In this document: piece after piece, positions 51,747-61,176 of the stretch | How positions within the stretch are numbered: position 1 is the stretch's first letter | How the letters are laid out: each line of letters begins with the position of its first letter | DNA from: ECT2AJA-110-A sp035399845 | GTDB taxonomy: Bacteria > Planctomycetota > Phycisphaerae > UBA1845 > UTPLA1 | Assembly: GCA_035399845.1 (NCBI GenBank) | Contig: DAOPJV010000012.1 | Span: 1-64,000, forward strand | Reading direction: 5' to 3' | DNA length: 64,000 bases | Translations under genes and position numbers: made by a program | Notes under the pieces: generated by a model | Databases searched by the model: none | What the model was told of the DNA's origin: nothing | The model's input: the letters and a program-made list of their open reading frames with translations, nothing else

Positions 51747-52487
51747 CTAATCCACCATCTTTCCGACGAGGTAGTGAAACACGATGCGAAAGGCGCCGCG
51801 CGCCGATTGCCCCTTCGCCATCGAATACTCCGTATACCGGATGCGAACGGGCGCTTCCTTGAATGGCAGTCCCGTTTCTCGGATTCGATCGATGATTTCG
51901 CTGGCGTGGGCCATCCGGTCCTGTCGTATCTGGATCTTCTCGGCCGCCCTTCGCGAAAACGCGCGAAGGCCATTGTGCGCATCCGTGAGCTTCACACCGT
52001 TGACCAGTCGCGTGAACAGGACGGCGGCCCGCAGCACCAGCCGGCGCGACGTCGGCAGGTTCGTCGCCTCGCCGAGAAACCTTGATCCAATGACGATGTC
52101 ACACTCCCCCGCGAGGATCGGCGCCAGCAGTCGGGGGATGTCCTCCACCTGGTGCTGCCCGTCGGCGTCGAACGTGATGATGTACGCCGCGCCCTTCAGC
52201 AGCGCAAAGTCAATCCCCGTCTGGATCGACGCGCCCTGACCGCGATTGATCAGATGTGTCAGCGTGTATGTGGCGCATCGTCGGGCGATGGCCTCCGTGT
52301 CGTCGCGGGAACCGTCATTCACGACGACCACGTTGGGGAACATCGCGCGCAGGTCCCGCAATACGCCCTCCAGCGCCGGTCCCTCGTTGTAGGCGGGAAC
52401 GATGACGAACGTCGATGCCCGGACGGATGCGGGCAGGGACAGACACTCGGCGTCGGCCGATTCAGATGGAGTCTTGGCGCGAATCAT
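51747..52487 (-). CDS. DPM1-like glycosyltransferase family 2 protein
   Basis: A 246-aa GT2 close to dolichyl- or polyprenyl-phosphate mannose synthases. Its segments are FVIVPAYNEGPALEGVLRDL, VVNDGSRDDTEAIARR, GASIQTGIDFALLKGA, the metal site TFDADGQHQVEDIPRLL and CDIVIGSRFLG. The C-terminus is EAPVRIRYTEYSMAKGQ. It probably loads a sugar onto a polyprenyl phosphate carrier, used by the membrane GT-C proteins in this locus. It is translated just before DUF2304. Confidence 0.93.
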   Translation of the reverse strand: MIRAKTPSESADAECLSLPASVRASTFVIVPAYNEGPALEGVLRDLRAMFPNVVVVNDGSRDDTEAIARRCATYTLTHLINRGQGASIQTGIDFALLKGAAYIITFDADGQHQVEDIPRLLAPILAGECDIVIGSRFLGEATNLPTSRRLVLRAAVLFTRLVNGVKLTDAHNGLRAFSRRAAEKIQIRQDRMAHASEIIDRIRETGLPFKEAPVRIRYTEYSMAKGQSARGAFRIVFHYLVGKMVD

Positions 52488-52803
52488 GACGGAAACGGGC
52501 GCATCCAGCGGGCGCCATCACTATGGTACGGCCTCGCCGCGCGCGAATCCACGTCCGCCCGCGTCGGGATCGTCCGTTTCAGCGATTCGCGCCGGTCCGC
52601 GCTGCGTCGCTCTTATCGGACAACATACGCAGGCGACGACGCACGGGGCCTCCTGCTGTATAGTTGGCTGCACGGTTCACAACGCTGCGCGTTCACCCGT
52701 CAATCCGAGATCGACGCCCAAGATCCCGACATGGATGATCCTCCACGTCGATTCGTCATCTCTCGTCGGCGGCCGACGGCACGAAGTTTCGAGCAGGGAA
52801 GGC
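52488..52803. other. Divergent promoter region
   Basis: A 316-bp gap between the DPM1-like gene (minus) and the TMTC-like gene (plus). It should contain promoters for both. No convincing promoter boxes, repeat or small gene was recognised. AGGGAAGG lies just before the ATG at 52804. Confidence 0.45.
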
Positions 52804-55137
52804 ATGGCCCGCAAATCCTCCAAGCAGATTCGACGAGAAGAAAAGGCCCGGCGCAAGCAGGAACAGGGCGAGCAGCGAACGAGCGTCCCGGACGCCCCGA
52901 TACTGGTCATTCTCGCGCTGGGCTTCGTCCTCGCCTCGATGACCGCCATCGCCTATTCCAACAGCTATGACGGGAAGTTCGTCTATGACGACACGAAGTG
53001 GGTCCAGCAGATGTCCGTCGATCGGATCGATCGTCCGATCCGATCCATCTTCCGGGCGCGCCGCCCCGTCGTTGATGCGACGCTGTCGCTGAACTACAGC
53101 GTCGCGGAGATGACACCCGCCCCGCGCGACATGACGGTCCCCGAAATCCCCAGCCCTTATGGCTATCACGTCGTCAATCTCATCATTCACATTCTCGCGG
53201 GGCTGACGCTTTTCGGCCTGGTTCGACGCACGATTCGGATCGGTCCCTTCGGCGACAGCGTCAAGGCGTCCGCCCACTGGATCGCCTTCTGCGTCGCCCT
53301 GCTGTGGCTGCTGCATCCGCTCCAGACGCAGAGCGTCACATACATCATTCAGCGGGCCGAGTCACTGATGGGACTCTTCTACCTGCTGACGCTCTACTGC
53401 CTGCTGCGCTTCGCGACGACCTCCAATAGCGCCCTCCGCGCCTTGTGGCTGGTCGGCGTCTTTCTCGCCGCAGTCCTGGGAATGGGCAGCAAGGCCGTGA
53501 TGGTGACGGTCCCCGTCGTCGCCCTCATCTACGACCGAGTGTTCCTCGCATCCAGCTGGAACGAAGTGATCTCGAAGCGATGGATGGCGCACGCCTGCAT
53601 CGTCGCATCCCTCGGCGTGCTCATGTATGCGGGCGTCGTGCGCGGCGTCCTGTTCCCATCGGCCGGGAAGAAGTCGCTGATGGCGACAGTCGGATTCGGT
53701 CTCTCCGATCAGAAACACCTGTATCACGTGAGCCCGGCCGAGTACCTGCTGACGGAAGCCAAGGTCATCCCGAGGTATCTGAAGCTGACCGTCCTGCCAA
53801 CGGACCAGGCGCTGGACTACAAGATGGAGAAAGTCGATCCCCGCGCACTGACGATGGGCGAACTCTTCACGCAGTCCCTGCTGCCAGGCCTGTTCGTCCT
53901 CGCGCTGCTCGGCGCGACGATTGTCGGGCTGATCAGAAAGCCCTGGCTGGGATTCATCGGTGTCTGGTTCTTCGTCATCCTGGCGCCGACATCCAGCTTC
54001 ATCCCGATCCGAGATCCGATCTACGAACATCGCGTCTACCTGTCGATCGCCGCCGCACTGGCGCTGTTCGTCATCGGCGTCTGGCAACTGCTGGCGAAAT
54101 TCGGCGGCGCGTCCGTCGGGCGACTCCTCGGCCCCGCCTGCGCCGGCGTCTGCCTGGTTCCGGCCGTGGTGTTCGCCTGCCTGACGTTCGAACGAAACAA
54201 GCTCTATCACGATCCGCTCCTGCTCTGGGAAGACAACGTCGCCAAGGTCCCGGACAACTGGCGGGCTCGCAACAATCTCGGAAAGCAGTACCTCGACGAG
54301 GCCGACTCGAATCCGGCCTACCTCGACAAGGCGATCGAGCAGCTCAGGCTCTGTGTCGAGGAGAATCCGACCTTCGTCAACGGTTGGTACAACCTCGGCA
54401 ACGCCTACGCCCGGACGAAGGACTACGACAACGCAATCAACGCCTACCAGAACGCGCTGAAATCCAACCCGATCTATACCGTCGCGCAGATCATGCTCGG
54501 CAACGCGTTCACGGATAAGTCGATCGTCCTGTCCGCAGAGCGAAAACGCGATGAAGCGACGGCGGCGCTGGAAGAAGCCGCAAAGGCCTTCGCGACGGCC
54601 GCGCCAACGGCGCGGAAGAACACGACCAACGACAAAGCGCTTCGCGCCCGCGCCTATTACAACCTTGGCAACACCTACTGGCGCATCCTGCAGCTGAACG
54701 CCGATCGGCTGGACCTGCTCGACAAGGCCCGTGCGGCGTACCGCTCGGCGCTCGAAGCCCAGCCATCACATCAGAGCGCCCGCATCGGCATCGGCCTTAC
54801 CTACCTGCGGGAACGGGACCACGTGATGGCAATCGAGGCCTTCGAGGAAGGCCTCAAATACAACCCACCCCAGTCGGAACTGCGCGTGGCGCTCATACAG
54901 CTCGGCAACGCCTATTTCGCGATGAAGCGGTACAAGAAGGCGATTCCCCCACTCATTGAAGCGACGCGGCGTTTTCCGGAGCAGACGACCGCCTGGCTGC
55001 AACTGGCGCGATGCTACCAGTTCGAAGGTCGGATGACGGACGCGATCGAGACACTGAAATCCGGCGCCGCCGTCTGCGAGAATCCCGAGACGCTGCAGCG
55101 CGCGCTCCAGAACCTGGAACGACAACAAGGAAGCTGA
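52804..55137 (+). CDS. TMTC-like membrane glycosyltransferase with TPR tail
   Basis: A 777-aa protein. A basic N-terminus (MARKSSKQIRREEKARRKQE) precedes about ten membrane helices. The first loop carries GKFVYDDTKWVQQ, an Asp-Asp pair as in GT-C enzymes of the TMTC/PMT type. RYLKLTVLPTDQALDYKMEK and IPIRDPIYEHRVYLSIAAAL match TMTC-like proteins. From about residue 490, tetratricopeptide repeats run to the end (ARNNLGKQYLDE, NGWYNLGNAYARTKDYDNAI). It probably transfers sugar from a polyprenyl carrier. The TPRs may bind a protein acceptor; this is inferred. The start has AGGGAAGG upstream. Confidence 0.88.
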   Translation: MARKSSKQIRREEKARRKQEQGEQRTSVPDAPILVILALGFVLASMTAIAYSNSYDGKFVYDDTKWVQQMSVDRIDRPIRSIFRARRPVVDATLSLNYSVAEMTPAPRDMTVPEIPSPYGYHVVNLIIHILAGLTLFGLVRRTIRIGPFGDSVKASAHWIAFCVALLWLLHPLQTQSVTYIIQRAESLMGLFYLLTLYCLLRFATTSNSALRALWLVGVFLAAVLGMGSKAVMVTVPVVALIYDRVFLASSWNEVISKRWMAHACIVASLGVLMYAGVVRGVLFPSAGKKSLMATVGFGLSDQKHLYHVSPAEYLLTEAKVIPRYLKLTVLPTDQALDYKMEKVDPRALTMGELFTQSLLPGLFVLALLGATIVGLIRKPWLGFIGVWFFVILAPTSSFIPIRDPIYEHRVYLSIAAALALFVIGVWQLLAKFGGASVGRLLGPACAGVCLVPAVVFACLTFERNKLYHDPLLLWEDNVAKVPDNWRARNNLGKQYLDEADSNPAYLDKAIEQLRLCVEENPTFVNGWYNLGNAYARTKDYDNAINAYQNALKSNPIYTVAQIMLGNAFTDKSIVLSAERKRDEATAALEEAAKAFATAAPTARKNTTNDKALRARAYYNLGNTYWRILQLNADRLDLLDKARAAYRSALEAQPSHQSARIGIGLTYLRERDHVMAIEAFEEGLKYNPPQSELRVALIQLGNAYFAMKRYKKAIPPLIEATRRFPEQTTAWLQLARCYQFEGRMTDAIETLKSGAAVCENPETLQRALQNLERQQGS

Positions 55138-55193
55138 AGCCGAAAGCCATCGCCGCGGCCCAGTCGTCGCGTCCGGACCCTACGCCGATTGTC

Positions 55194-56204
55194 ATGATGC
55201 ACGCGACGCCAACCGTCAGCCTCGTCATCCCCGGGCGTAACTGCGCCGGGACGATTCGGCAGTGCCTCGACGCCGTCATCGCGATTCAGCAGGACGATCC
55301 GCAAACGCTGCAGGAGATCATTTTCGTCGACGACGGCTCGACGGACGACACGGCGGCCATCGTCAGCGAGCGGTCCGTCACACGCCTGACCGGCGCCGGA
55401 AAAGGTCCGGGCGCCGCGCGCAATCTCGGCTGGCGCGCCGCCAGGTCAGCGTACATCTGGTTTGTCGACGCGGACTGTGTCGCGGAGCCGGACGCCCTCG
55501 CGACGCTTCTGCCGCACATTGGCGATCCGAAGGTCGGCGGCGTCAGCGGCAGCTACGGCACAATGACGGATCACTCGCTGCTCAGCCAGCTGATCCACGA
55601 GGAGATCGTCGAACGCCATCGACGAATGGGCCGACGCGTCAACTTCCTCGCCACGTTCAACGTGCTCTATCGTCGAGACGCCCTGCAGAAGGTCGGCGGG
55701 TTCGATGAGCGTTTCCTGAAGGGGCAGGACGCCGAACTCTCCTTCCGCGTCATGAAGGCCGGCTTCGACCTGCACTTTGATATCGCGTCACGTGTCAAGC
55801 ACTACCATCCGACGCGTCTGCGCTCCTACCTGAAAACACAGCGACAGCAGGGCTACTGGCGGCTCTTTCTCCATCTTGACCACAAAGGTCACGCGATGGG
55901 CGATTCATACAGCGGCTTTTCGGATCACATTCAGCCGCCGCTCGCCATGCTGATTCTGGCGTCAATCCCGCTGATCCCCTTCCACCCGTGGCGATGGATC
56001 TGTATCACGCTCGTCATTCTCCTGGCGATCGCGCAGAGTCCGATGACATGGCGACTCGTTCGACACACTCGACAGATTCGGTACATTGCGTTCGCCGGCA
56101 TGAGCTTCATCCGGGCGTTCTGGCGCGGACTCGGCCTCAGCGCCGGCGTGATCGCCCGCGTGCTCGGCCGACATCGAACGCCTGTCCAACAATCCCGCGC
56201 ATGA
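55194..56204 (+). CDS. Glycosyltransferase family 2 protein
   Basis: A 336-aa GT2. VSLVIPGRNCAGTIRQCLDA, VDDGSTDDTAAIV, GPGAARNLGWRAA and the metal site FVDADCVAEPDAL are present. FDERFLKGQDAELSFRVM marks the acceptor side. The C-terminus has two or three hydrophobic helices (LAMLILASIPLIPF and others), so it is a membrane-bound enzyme. The start at 55194 was chosen from two adjacent ATGs, 57 bp after the TMTC-like gene. Likely role: an early transfer onto a lipid carrier. Confidence 0.92.
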   Translation: MMHATPTVSLVIPGRNCAGTIRQCLDAVIAIQQDDPQTLQEIIFVDDGSTDDTAAIVSERSVTRLTGAGKGPGAARNLGWRAARSAYIWFVDADCVAEPDALATLLPHIGDPKVGGVSGSYGTMTDHSLLSQLIHEEIVERHRRMGRRVNFLATFNVLYRRDALQKVGGFDERFLKGQDAELSFRVMKAGFDLHFDIASRVKHYHPTRLRSYLKTQRQQGYWRLFLHLDHKGHAMGDSYSGFSDHIQPPLAMLILASIPLIPFHPWRWICITLVILLAIAQSPMTWRLVRHTRQIRYIAFAGMSFIRAFWRGLGLSAGVIARVLGRHRTPVQQSRA

Positions 56205-56239
56205 TCTGATCCACACGATCGGCCATCCGCATTGAGACA

Positions 56240-58177
56240 ATGCCAATGCCCTTTGCGATTTTCATTCTGCTGCTTCTGCCCGGCTACGTCGCCGTGAAAC
56301 ACCTGTGGCCGAGCGAGGAGAAGTGCGGCCTGATCGGCGTGATCGGTCTGTCCTTCATGGCGACGCTGGCGATTCTGTCCCCCTTCGCGATCCTCGGCTA
56401 CCTCCTGCATCTCCCCGTGGCGGCCCTGGCCGCGGTCTGCGCGCTGATTCCGGTTCTCGCCCTGATCGAAATCACGCGACAGAAATGGTGGCGCGACGCG
56501 GGTCGCCTGCTTCTGAGCGGCGCCACGCTGGCCATGGCTGTCGTGCTCTTTGATGTTCTGCTGTCAGCGCGCGTCGGCGCCTACCTGTTTGACGACGCCC
56601 TCGTGCATCTCGCCCGAATCCGGAACATTCTCAATCACGGGCTCAACAACACGGATCCATTTGTCCGGCCGGATTATTTCTTCCCGATGTACCACACGAA
56701 CATTCTCTACGCCCTGATCGCAACGATCTGCAAATTGACCGGCGCGGATCCGATCGACGTGTGGGCAAACAGCCTGACGTGGGTCAAGCTGCTCGTCGCC
56801 AGTGGCGCCTATTACCTTGCCTGCACGATCAGCGGCCGCCGTTGGCCCGCGTGGGCCGCCGCCGTGTTCGTGATCGGCGTCGAGGGCCCCGTGCGATTTC
56901 TCATCTATCCCAACAAGCTCGCGCCCTTCTGGCTCATGCCGATCCTGTTCGCCTTCGCCGCGCAGGCCGTCGCGCGACCGGCGGACTGGCGCGTTTTTCT
57001 CAAGCTCCTCATCGGATCGCTCGTCATCGGCCAGCTCCATGGCATGTACGCCGTCTTCACGGCGATGGTCGTGGGCCCTGTTCTCCTCGCCAACGCCCTG
57101 TTCCGAGCGATCCGTCCCGCCCGGAGCCGCCTGTGGCCCGCCCTCTGCTGTCTCACACTTGGCGCCGGCCTCGTGTTCGCCTGGATCTCCAACGCGCAAT
57201 TCGCATCGACACGAACTGTCGCAGCGGACAGCGCCGTCAGGGCGGCGCCGACGAAATCGGCCGCGGACCTCGCGAAGGATGAAAAGCGCCTTCGCAAACT
57301 CGATGACGGGCGCGTCGAGCGTATCTGGGGATACGGCTACTTCGCCCAACGCGGCCTTCGTCCCAAACTGCTGTTTCTGGCGATGGGGCTCTTTCTCGTT
57401 ACGGAACGACGTCGTTACGCCATCGCGCCGGCCGGCGTCATCGCCGTCGCCGCCGCATGGCTGTTCGTCCCCGCGCTGTGCACAATCTTCATGGAGACCG
57501 TCCGTCGGCCCTTCATCCTGATGCGATTTGAGAGCGTCTTCCGAATCTCGTTCTACGCCATTGTTCCCGCGATCGCCGTTTTCGGGCTGGAGAAACTGCT
57601 TCGAGGGAACATCTGGGGCAAGGATCGCGACTTCTGTCGCCCGTGGGCCGAGAAATGGAATCGACTCCGCGTCCTGCGATGGCCCGTCGAGGGCGTCGTC
57701 TGCCTCATCGTCCTCGCATCGATCATCCCCTATAAGAACTATGGAAAGCCGGCCGACAGCCAGATCACGGGATGGGAACGATATCGAACACTCGCCGAGG
57801 CGCCGCGCGAGAGCCGCCTCAAACGTCGCAACGACCTGAAATCCCTGCAGCGCGCGCTCGTCGAACGAATCCCTGCGGGGTCCGTCATCGCCGTTTCGCC
57901 GCGCGAACCCCGCGGCATGTTCCTCCCGGCGGTCCATGACTGCAGACTGATTGCGCCACGCGCCGGCAGCACGGGCGTCCCGGATCTGTCACGACGACGC
58001 GGCGACCTCGCTCGCATCTACACGCAGCGGACGCCGATGTCCGCGCGCATGGACATCCTGAAGCGTTACGACGCCGCCTATCTCATCGGCCCCGACGCGC
58101 TGATCCCCGATGACAAGGCGGACAGGCGCTGGCCACTTTGGCCGGGATCCAATCTGACAAGGTTGAAATCAGACTAA
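56240..58177 (+). CDS. Polytopic membrane protein, GT-C-like
   Basis: A 645-aa protein with roughly 11-13 hydrophobic helices. The N-terminal half has FIMPFAIFILLLLPGYVAVK-like entry and a loop with YLFDDALVHLARIRNILNHG. A DD motif plus an Arg in the first large loop is common in GT-C transferases. A C-terminal soluble part (residues ~520-645) has PRESRLKRRNDLKSLQRALV and TPMSARMDILKRYDAAYLIG. I do not recognise a named family. Its position among glycan genes suggests a transferase or polymerase. Confidence 0.75.
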   Translation: MPMPFAIFILLLLPGYVAVKHLWPSEEKCGLIGVIGLSFMATLAILSPFAILGYLLHLPVAALAAVCALIPVLALIEITRQKWWRDAGRLLLSGATLAMAVVLFDVLLSARVGAYLFDDALVHLARIRNILNHGLNNTDPFVRPDYFFPMYHTNILYALIATICKLTGADPIDVWANSLTWVKLLVASGAYYLACTISGRRWPAWAAAVFVIGVEGPVRFLIYPNKLAPFWLMPILFAFAAQAVARPADWRVFLKLLIGSLVIGQLHGMYAVFTAMVVGPVLLANALFRAIRPARSRLWPALCCLTLGAGLVFAWISNAQFASTRTVAADSAVRAAPTKSAADLAKDEKRLRKLDDGRVERIWGYGYFAQRGLRPKLLFLAMGLFLVTERRRYAIAPAGVIAVAAAWLFVPALCTIFMETVRRPFILMRFESVFRISFYAIVPAIAVFGLEKLLRGNIWGKDRDFCRPWAEKWNRLRVLRWPVEGVVCLIVLASIIPYKNYGKPADSQITGWERYRTLAEAPRESRLKRRNDLKSLQRALVERIPAGSVIAVSPREPRGMFLPAVHDCRLIAPRAGSTGVPDLSRRRGDLARIYTQRTPMSARMDILKRYDAAYLIGPDALIPDDKADRRWPLWPGSNLTRLKSD

Positions 58178-59295
58178 GCCAGACGGCGATACAGCGCGAG
58201 ACAGTGGGACTTCGAAAGCGGAAGCCACTTTCGCAGCCGATCGTTGATCCTGTTGCAGAGAAATGAAAGCGTGTTGACCTCGGTTCGATCCGTCGGTGTC
58301 AGCGGCAGACCGCACTTCGGGCAGACGCTTCGCGCCGTTCGGCGATACACGCCGGCGCCCCGCTGTCGCAGTTTTAATAGTCCGCCATGGTAATAAGGCC
58401 GCACGTCGGCGCCGCATTCCCGGAACTCGATCATGCGAAACCCGGGAATCAGCCCGCGCAGCCGTTGACTGGAAAAACGCTGCAGATGCCCCGTCTGATT
58501 GAAGACATGTCCGCAGCGCTCACATCGAACGTCACGCAAGGGCAGCGTTTCCTTCAGCGGTACGCCGATCAGCACATACTCACCCGCCACGCGCGCGATC
58601 TCGCAGGCGCTTCGCGTGAGAACATCTGTCGGAAGATGCTCCAGGACTTCCAGCACCGTGACGGCGTCAAACGCGGCGTCCCCGAACGGCAGATGCAGCA
58701 TGGACGCCCTCGCCCTGAGGTTCTCATGCAGCGACAGGGCAATGGCTGACTCATCCACGCCGACCACGAATCGGTCGGGCGTCGCCAGCCGTCCCGTGAT
58801 TCGTCCGTCACCGCAGCCGACATCCAGGATCGATCCGATCTGTGGCGGGAGAATGGCGTCGATCGCCGCCATGCGATTCAGCTCGGTCTCCGTCAGCGGC
58901 CTGGCCCAGTGATCGACGTAGTCAAAGATATTGTGTTCGGCGCTTCCCACATCGCCGCGCTCGATTCTCGATCGCAGAATGATGTCGTTGAAGTCGGCGC
59001 AATACCTGGCGCCCGCAATCCGCGCCACGCTCGCCATCAACGGAATCGAACAGTGCGTGTGATAGGCGTCTGCGTCAACCGCCATGAGGCGTCGACGAAG
59101 CCGCGGATAGGCGAATCGGAGACCTTCGCCCCGCTCCCAGGTACACGCCGACGGAATCCCGATGGGCCGCCCGCCATTCTCGGCCGGCGAAATGACATGA
59201 ACGTCAACGCCTTCGGCCAGCAGGAGCTTCGCCTCTTCCCGTGTCCCGGCGCACGCGGGATGGATGTCAACAATACAGACTTTCATAGACGTCAT
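58174..59295 (-). CDS. Chimeric GT4-like/methyltransferase protein with zinc knuckles
   Basis: A 373-aa protein. Residues 1-~115 look like the N-terminal half of a GT4 enzyme (MKVCIVDIHPACAGTREEAK, ARYCADFNDIILRSRIERGD). Residues ~150-260 are a class I methyltransferase (ILDVGCGDGRITGRLA, AVTVLEVLEHLPTDV). Two Cys pairs then occur, CERCGHVFNQTGH and CPKCGLPL. A GT4 C-terminal half is absent. It is on the opposite strand to its neighbours and overlaps the upstream gene's end by 4 nt. MTSMKV at 59295 or MKV at 59286 are alternative starts. Confidence 0.8.
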   Translation of the reverse strand: MTSMKVCIVDIHPACAGTREEAKLLLAEGVDVHVISPAENGGRPIGIPSACTWERGEGLRFAYPRLRRRLMAVDADAYHTHCSIPLMASVARIAGARYCADFNDIILRSRIERGDVGSAEHNIFDYVDHWARPLTETELNRMAAIDAILPPQIGSILDVGCGDGRITGRLATPDRFVVGVDESAIALSLHENLRARASMLHLPFGDAAFDAVTVLEVLEHLPTDVLTRSACEIARVAGEYVLIGVPLKETLPLRDVRCERCGHVFNQTGHLQRFSSQRLRGLIPGFRMIEFRECGADVRPYYHGGLLKLRQRGAGVYRRTARSVCPKCGLPLTPTDRTEVNTLSFLCNRINDRLRKWLPLSKSHCLALYRRLA

Positions 59296-59527
59296 TCAGC
59301 GGACGGGACTCGACGCGACGGACCGCGTCTGTCGCTTCGCGCATTGTACCTGATCCTCGCTGACGCCATCCACCTGCGCCGATTATCGCGCGGCGGGCGT
59401 TCGCCATTCTCGAAGACCACGTCGAATGATATCATGCCCCCTCGTCTGTCGATCCGAACACACTCCTGGCGCCGAATCTACCGCCATGAGATCGCAATGG
59501 AATTGACGCTCGATCGTGGAGTCGCGC

Positions 59528-61144
59528 ATGGGTCCGAAAATCCGCAATGATGACAACGATGCGGATTCTCATGATCCACCCGCTTCGCGACAGGACGGCG
59601 CCGCGCAGCAACAGGCGTTCGACGAGTTCTTCAACAATCCCGCGCTCGGAAAGGACCTTCGGACCAAGAGCGTTCGAGGCGGAACAGCGACGATCGCGTC
59701 GCAGGCGGGTCGCTTCCTGATCGGAACCGCGGGGACCGCCGTGCTGGCGCGCATCCTCACGCCGGGCGACTTCGGTCTGCTGGCGATGATCGCCGCCTTC
59801 ACGCGTTTCCTCACGCTGTTCAAGGATCTCGGTCTCAGCACGGCGACGATCCAGCGCAAGGAGATTTCGCACGACCAGGTCAATTCGCTTTTCTGGATCA
59901 ACGCAGCGATCGGTGTCGGCATCGCGATCCTCACGGTCGTCGCCGCCCCGCTCGTGGCCGGTTTCTATGACCGAGGCGAACTGCTCTGGATCACAATCGT
60001 GCTCGCCATTCCGTTTGTGTTCAGCGGACTCGCCCTTCAGCACACGGCCCTGCTTCGCCGGCAGATGCGATTCGGGGCCATCGCCGTGATCCAGGTGGTT
60101 TCGGCGGCCGCCGGCGCCATCGCCGGGATCATCGCCGCGTGGATGGGCGCCCAATACTGGGCCCTCGTCGCCGGCATGATTGTGACCAACATCGTCACGC
60201 TCGTCGTGACCTGGCGGCTCTGTCGTTGGCGCCCCGGCCGACCCCGCGTGACGAGCGACTCCGGCGCGCTCGTCTCCTTCGGGGGCCAGATCACGGCGTC
60301 GAACTTCGTCAATTATCTCGCCCGCAATCTCGACAACATCCTCATCGGCAAAGTCTGCGGTGACGCCGCGCTGGGGGTATACGACAAGGCCTACCAGTTG
60401 CTGCTCCTGCCGCTCCGGCAGTTCAACGCGCCAATCGCCGCGGTCATCATCCCCGTTCTCAGCCGCCTCCAGGACAAGCGGGAGGAATTCCGACGCGCGT
60501 ATCGCACGGCCGTGGGGCTGCTCGCGGCCGCCGGCATGCCCGTCGTAACGCTCTCATTCGTCGCCGCGCCGGAAGTCGTTCGTATCTTCCTCGGCCCCAG
60601 GTGGGACGCCGTCGTTCCGATCTTCCAGTGGCTCGCTCCCGCCGCCTTTGTCGGAACAACGAACGGCGCCATCGGCTGGGTCTGCATCTCACTCGGACGT
60701 GTCCGACGCCAGCTCGCCTGGACCCTCATCAGCACGCCCTTCATCCTCGCCGCGTTTGTCATCGGCGTCCTCTGCAAAGACCCGGTCGTTGTGGCCGCCG
60801 CCTTCAGCATCGTGCAGGTCGTGCTGCGCTGGCCCGGACTGCTCTACTGTTTTCAGGACACATTCATCGGAACGCGAGACGTCGTCGCGGCTGTCTGGCG
60901 CCCACTGATCGCCTCACTCGGCGCCGGCGCCGGCGCCTACGCGCTGCGATTCGTTCCCTGGTCCCCGATGCACACAACACTCGGTATGTTCATCGCGATG
61001 TCGCTCTCCGTTGCCGCCCTTTACGCGGGAATCTGGCTGGCGATCCCCGGCGGTCGGCGCCGACTCGACGAGGTCCTCTCATTGGCGGCAACGATTCTGC
61101 CGCGCAGGAAGAAAAACGACGCCTCCGCAACAACGTCCGAGTAG
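59528..61144 (+). CDS. Wzx-type polysaccharide flippase (MOP superfamily)
   Basis: A 538-aa protein of WzxC/oligosaccharide flippase type. RGGTATIASQAGRFLIG, VLARILTPGDFGLLAMIAA, STATIQRKEISHDQVNSLFW and the periodic hydrophobic segments give 12-14 helices. NFVNYLARNLDNILIGKVCG is typical of WzxC-like proteins. TGG-AG upstream of ATG 59528 supports that start; GTG at 59516 is an alternative. It would flip an undecaprenyl-linked glycan repeat to the periplasm for export. Confidence 0.93.
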   Translation: MGPKIRNDDNDADSHDPPASRQDGAAQQQAFDEFFNNPALGKDLRTKSVRGGTATIASQAGRFLIGTAGTAVLARILTPGDFGLLAMIAAFTRFLTLFKDLGLSTATIQRKEISHDQVNSLFWINAAIGVGIAILTVVAAPLVAGFYDRGELLWITIVLAIPFVFSGLALQHTALLRRQMRFGAIAVIQVVSAAAGAIAGIIAAWMGAQYWALVAGMIVTNIVTLVVTWRLCRWRPGRPRVTSDSGALVSFGGQITASNFVNYLARNLDNILIGKVCGDAALGVYDKAYQLLLLPLRQFNAPIAAVIIPVLSRLQDKREEFRRAYRTAVGLLAAAGMPVVTLSFVAAPEVVRIFLGPRWDAVVPIFQWLAPAAFVGTTNGAIGWVCISLGRVRRQLAWTLISTPFILAAFVIGVLCKDPVVVAAAFSIVQVVLRWPGLLYCFQDTFIGTRDVVAAVWRPLIASLGAGAGAYALRFVPWSPMHTTLGMFIAMSLSVAALYAGIWLAIPGGRRRLDEVLSLAATILPRRKKNDASATTSE

Positions 61145-61176
61145 GCGCCCGCGACTCGATGGAGGAAACCGGCGGC

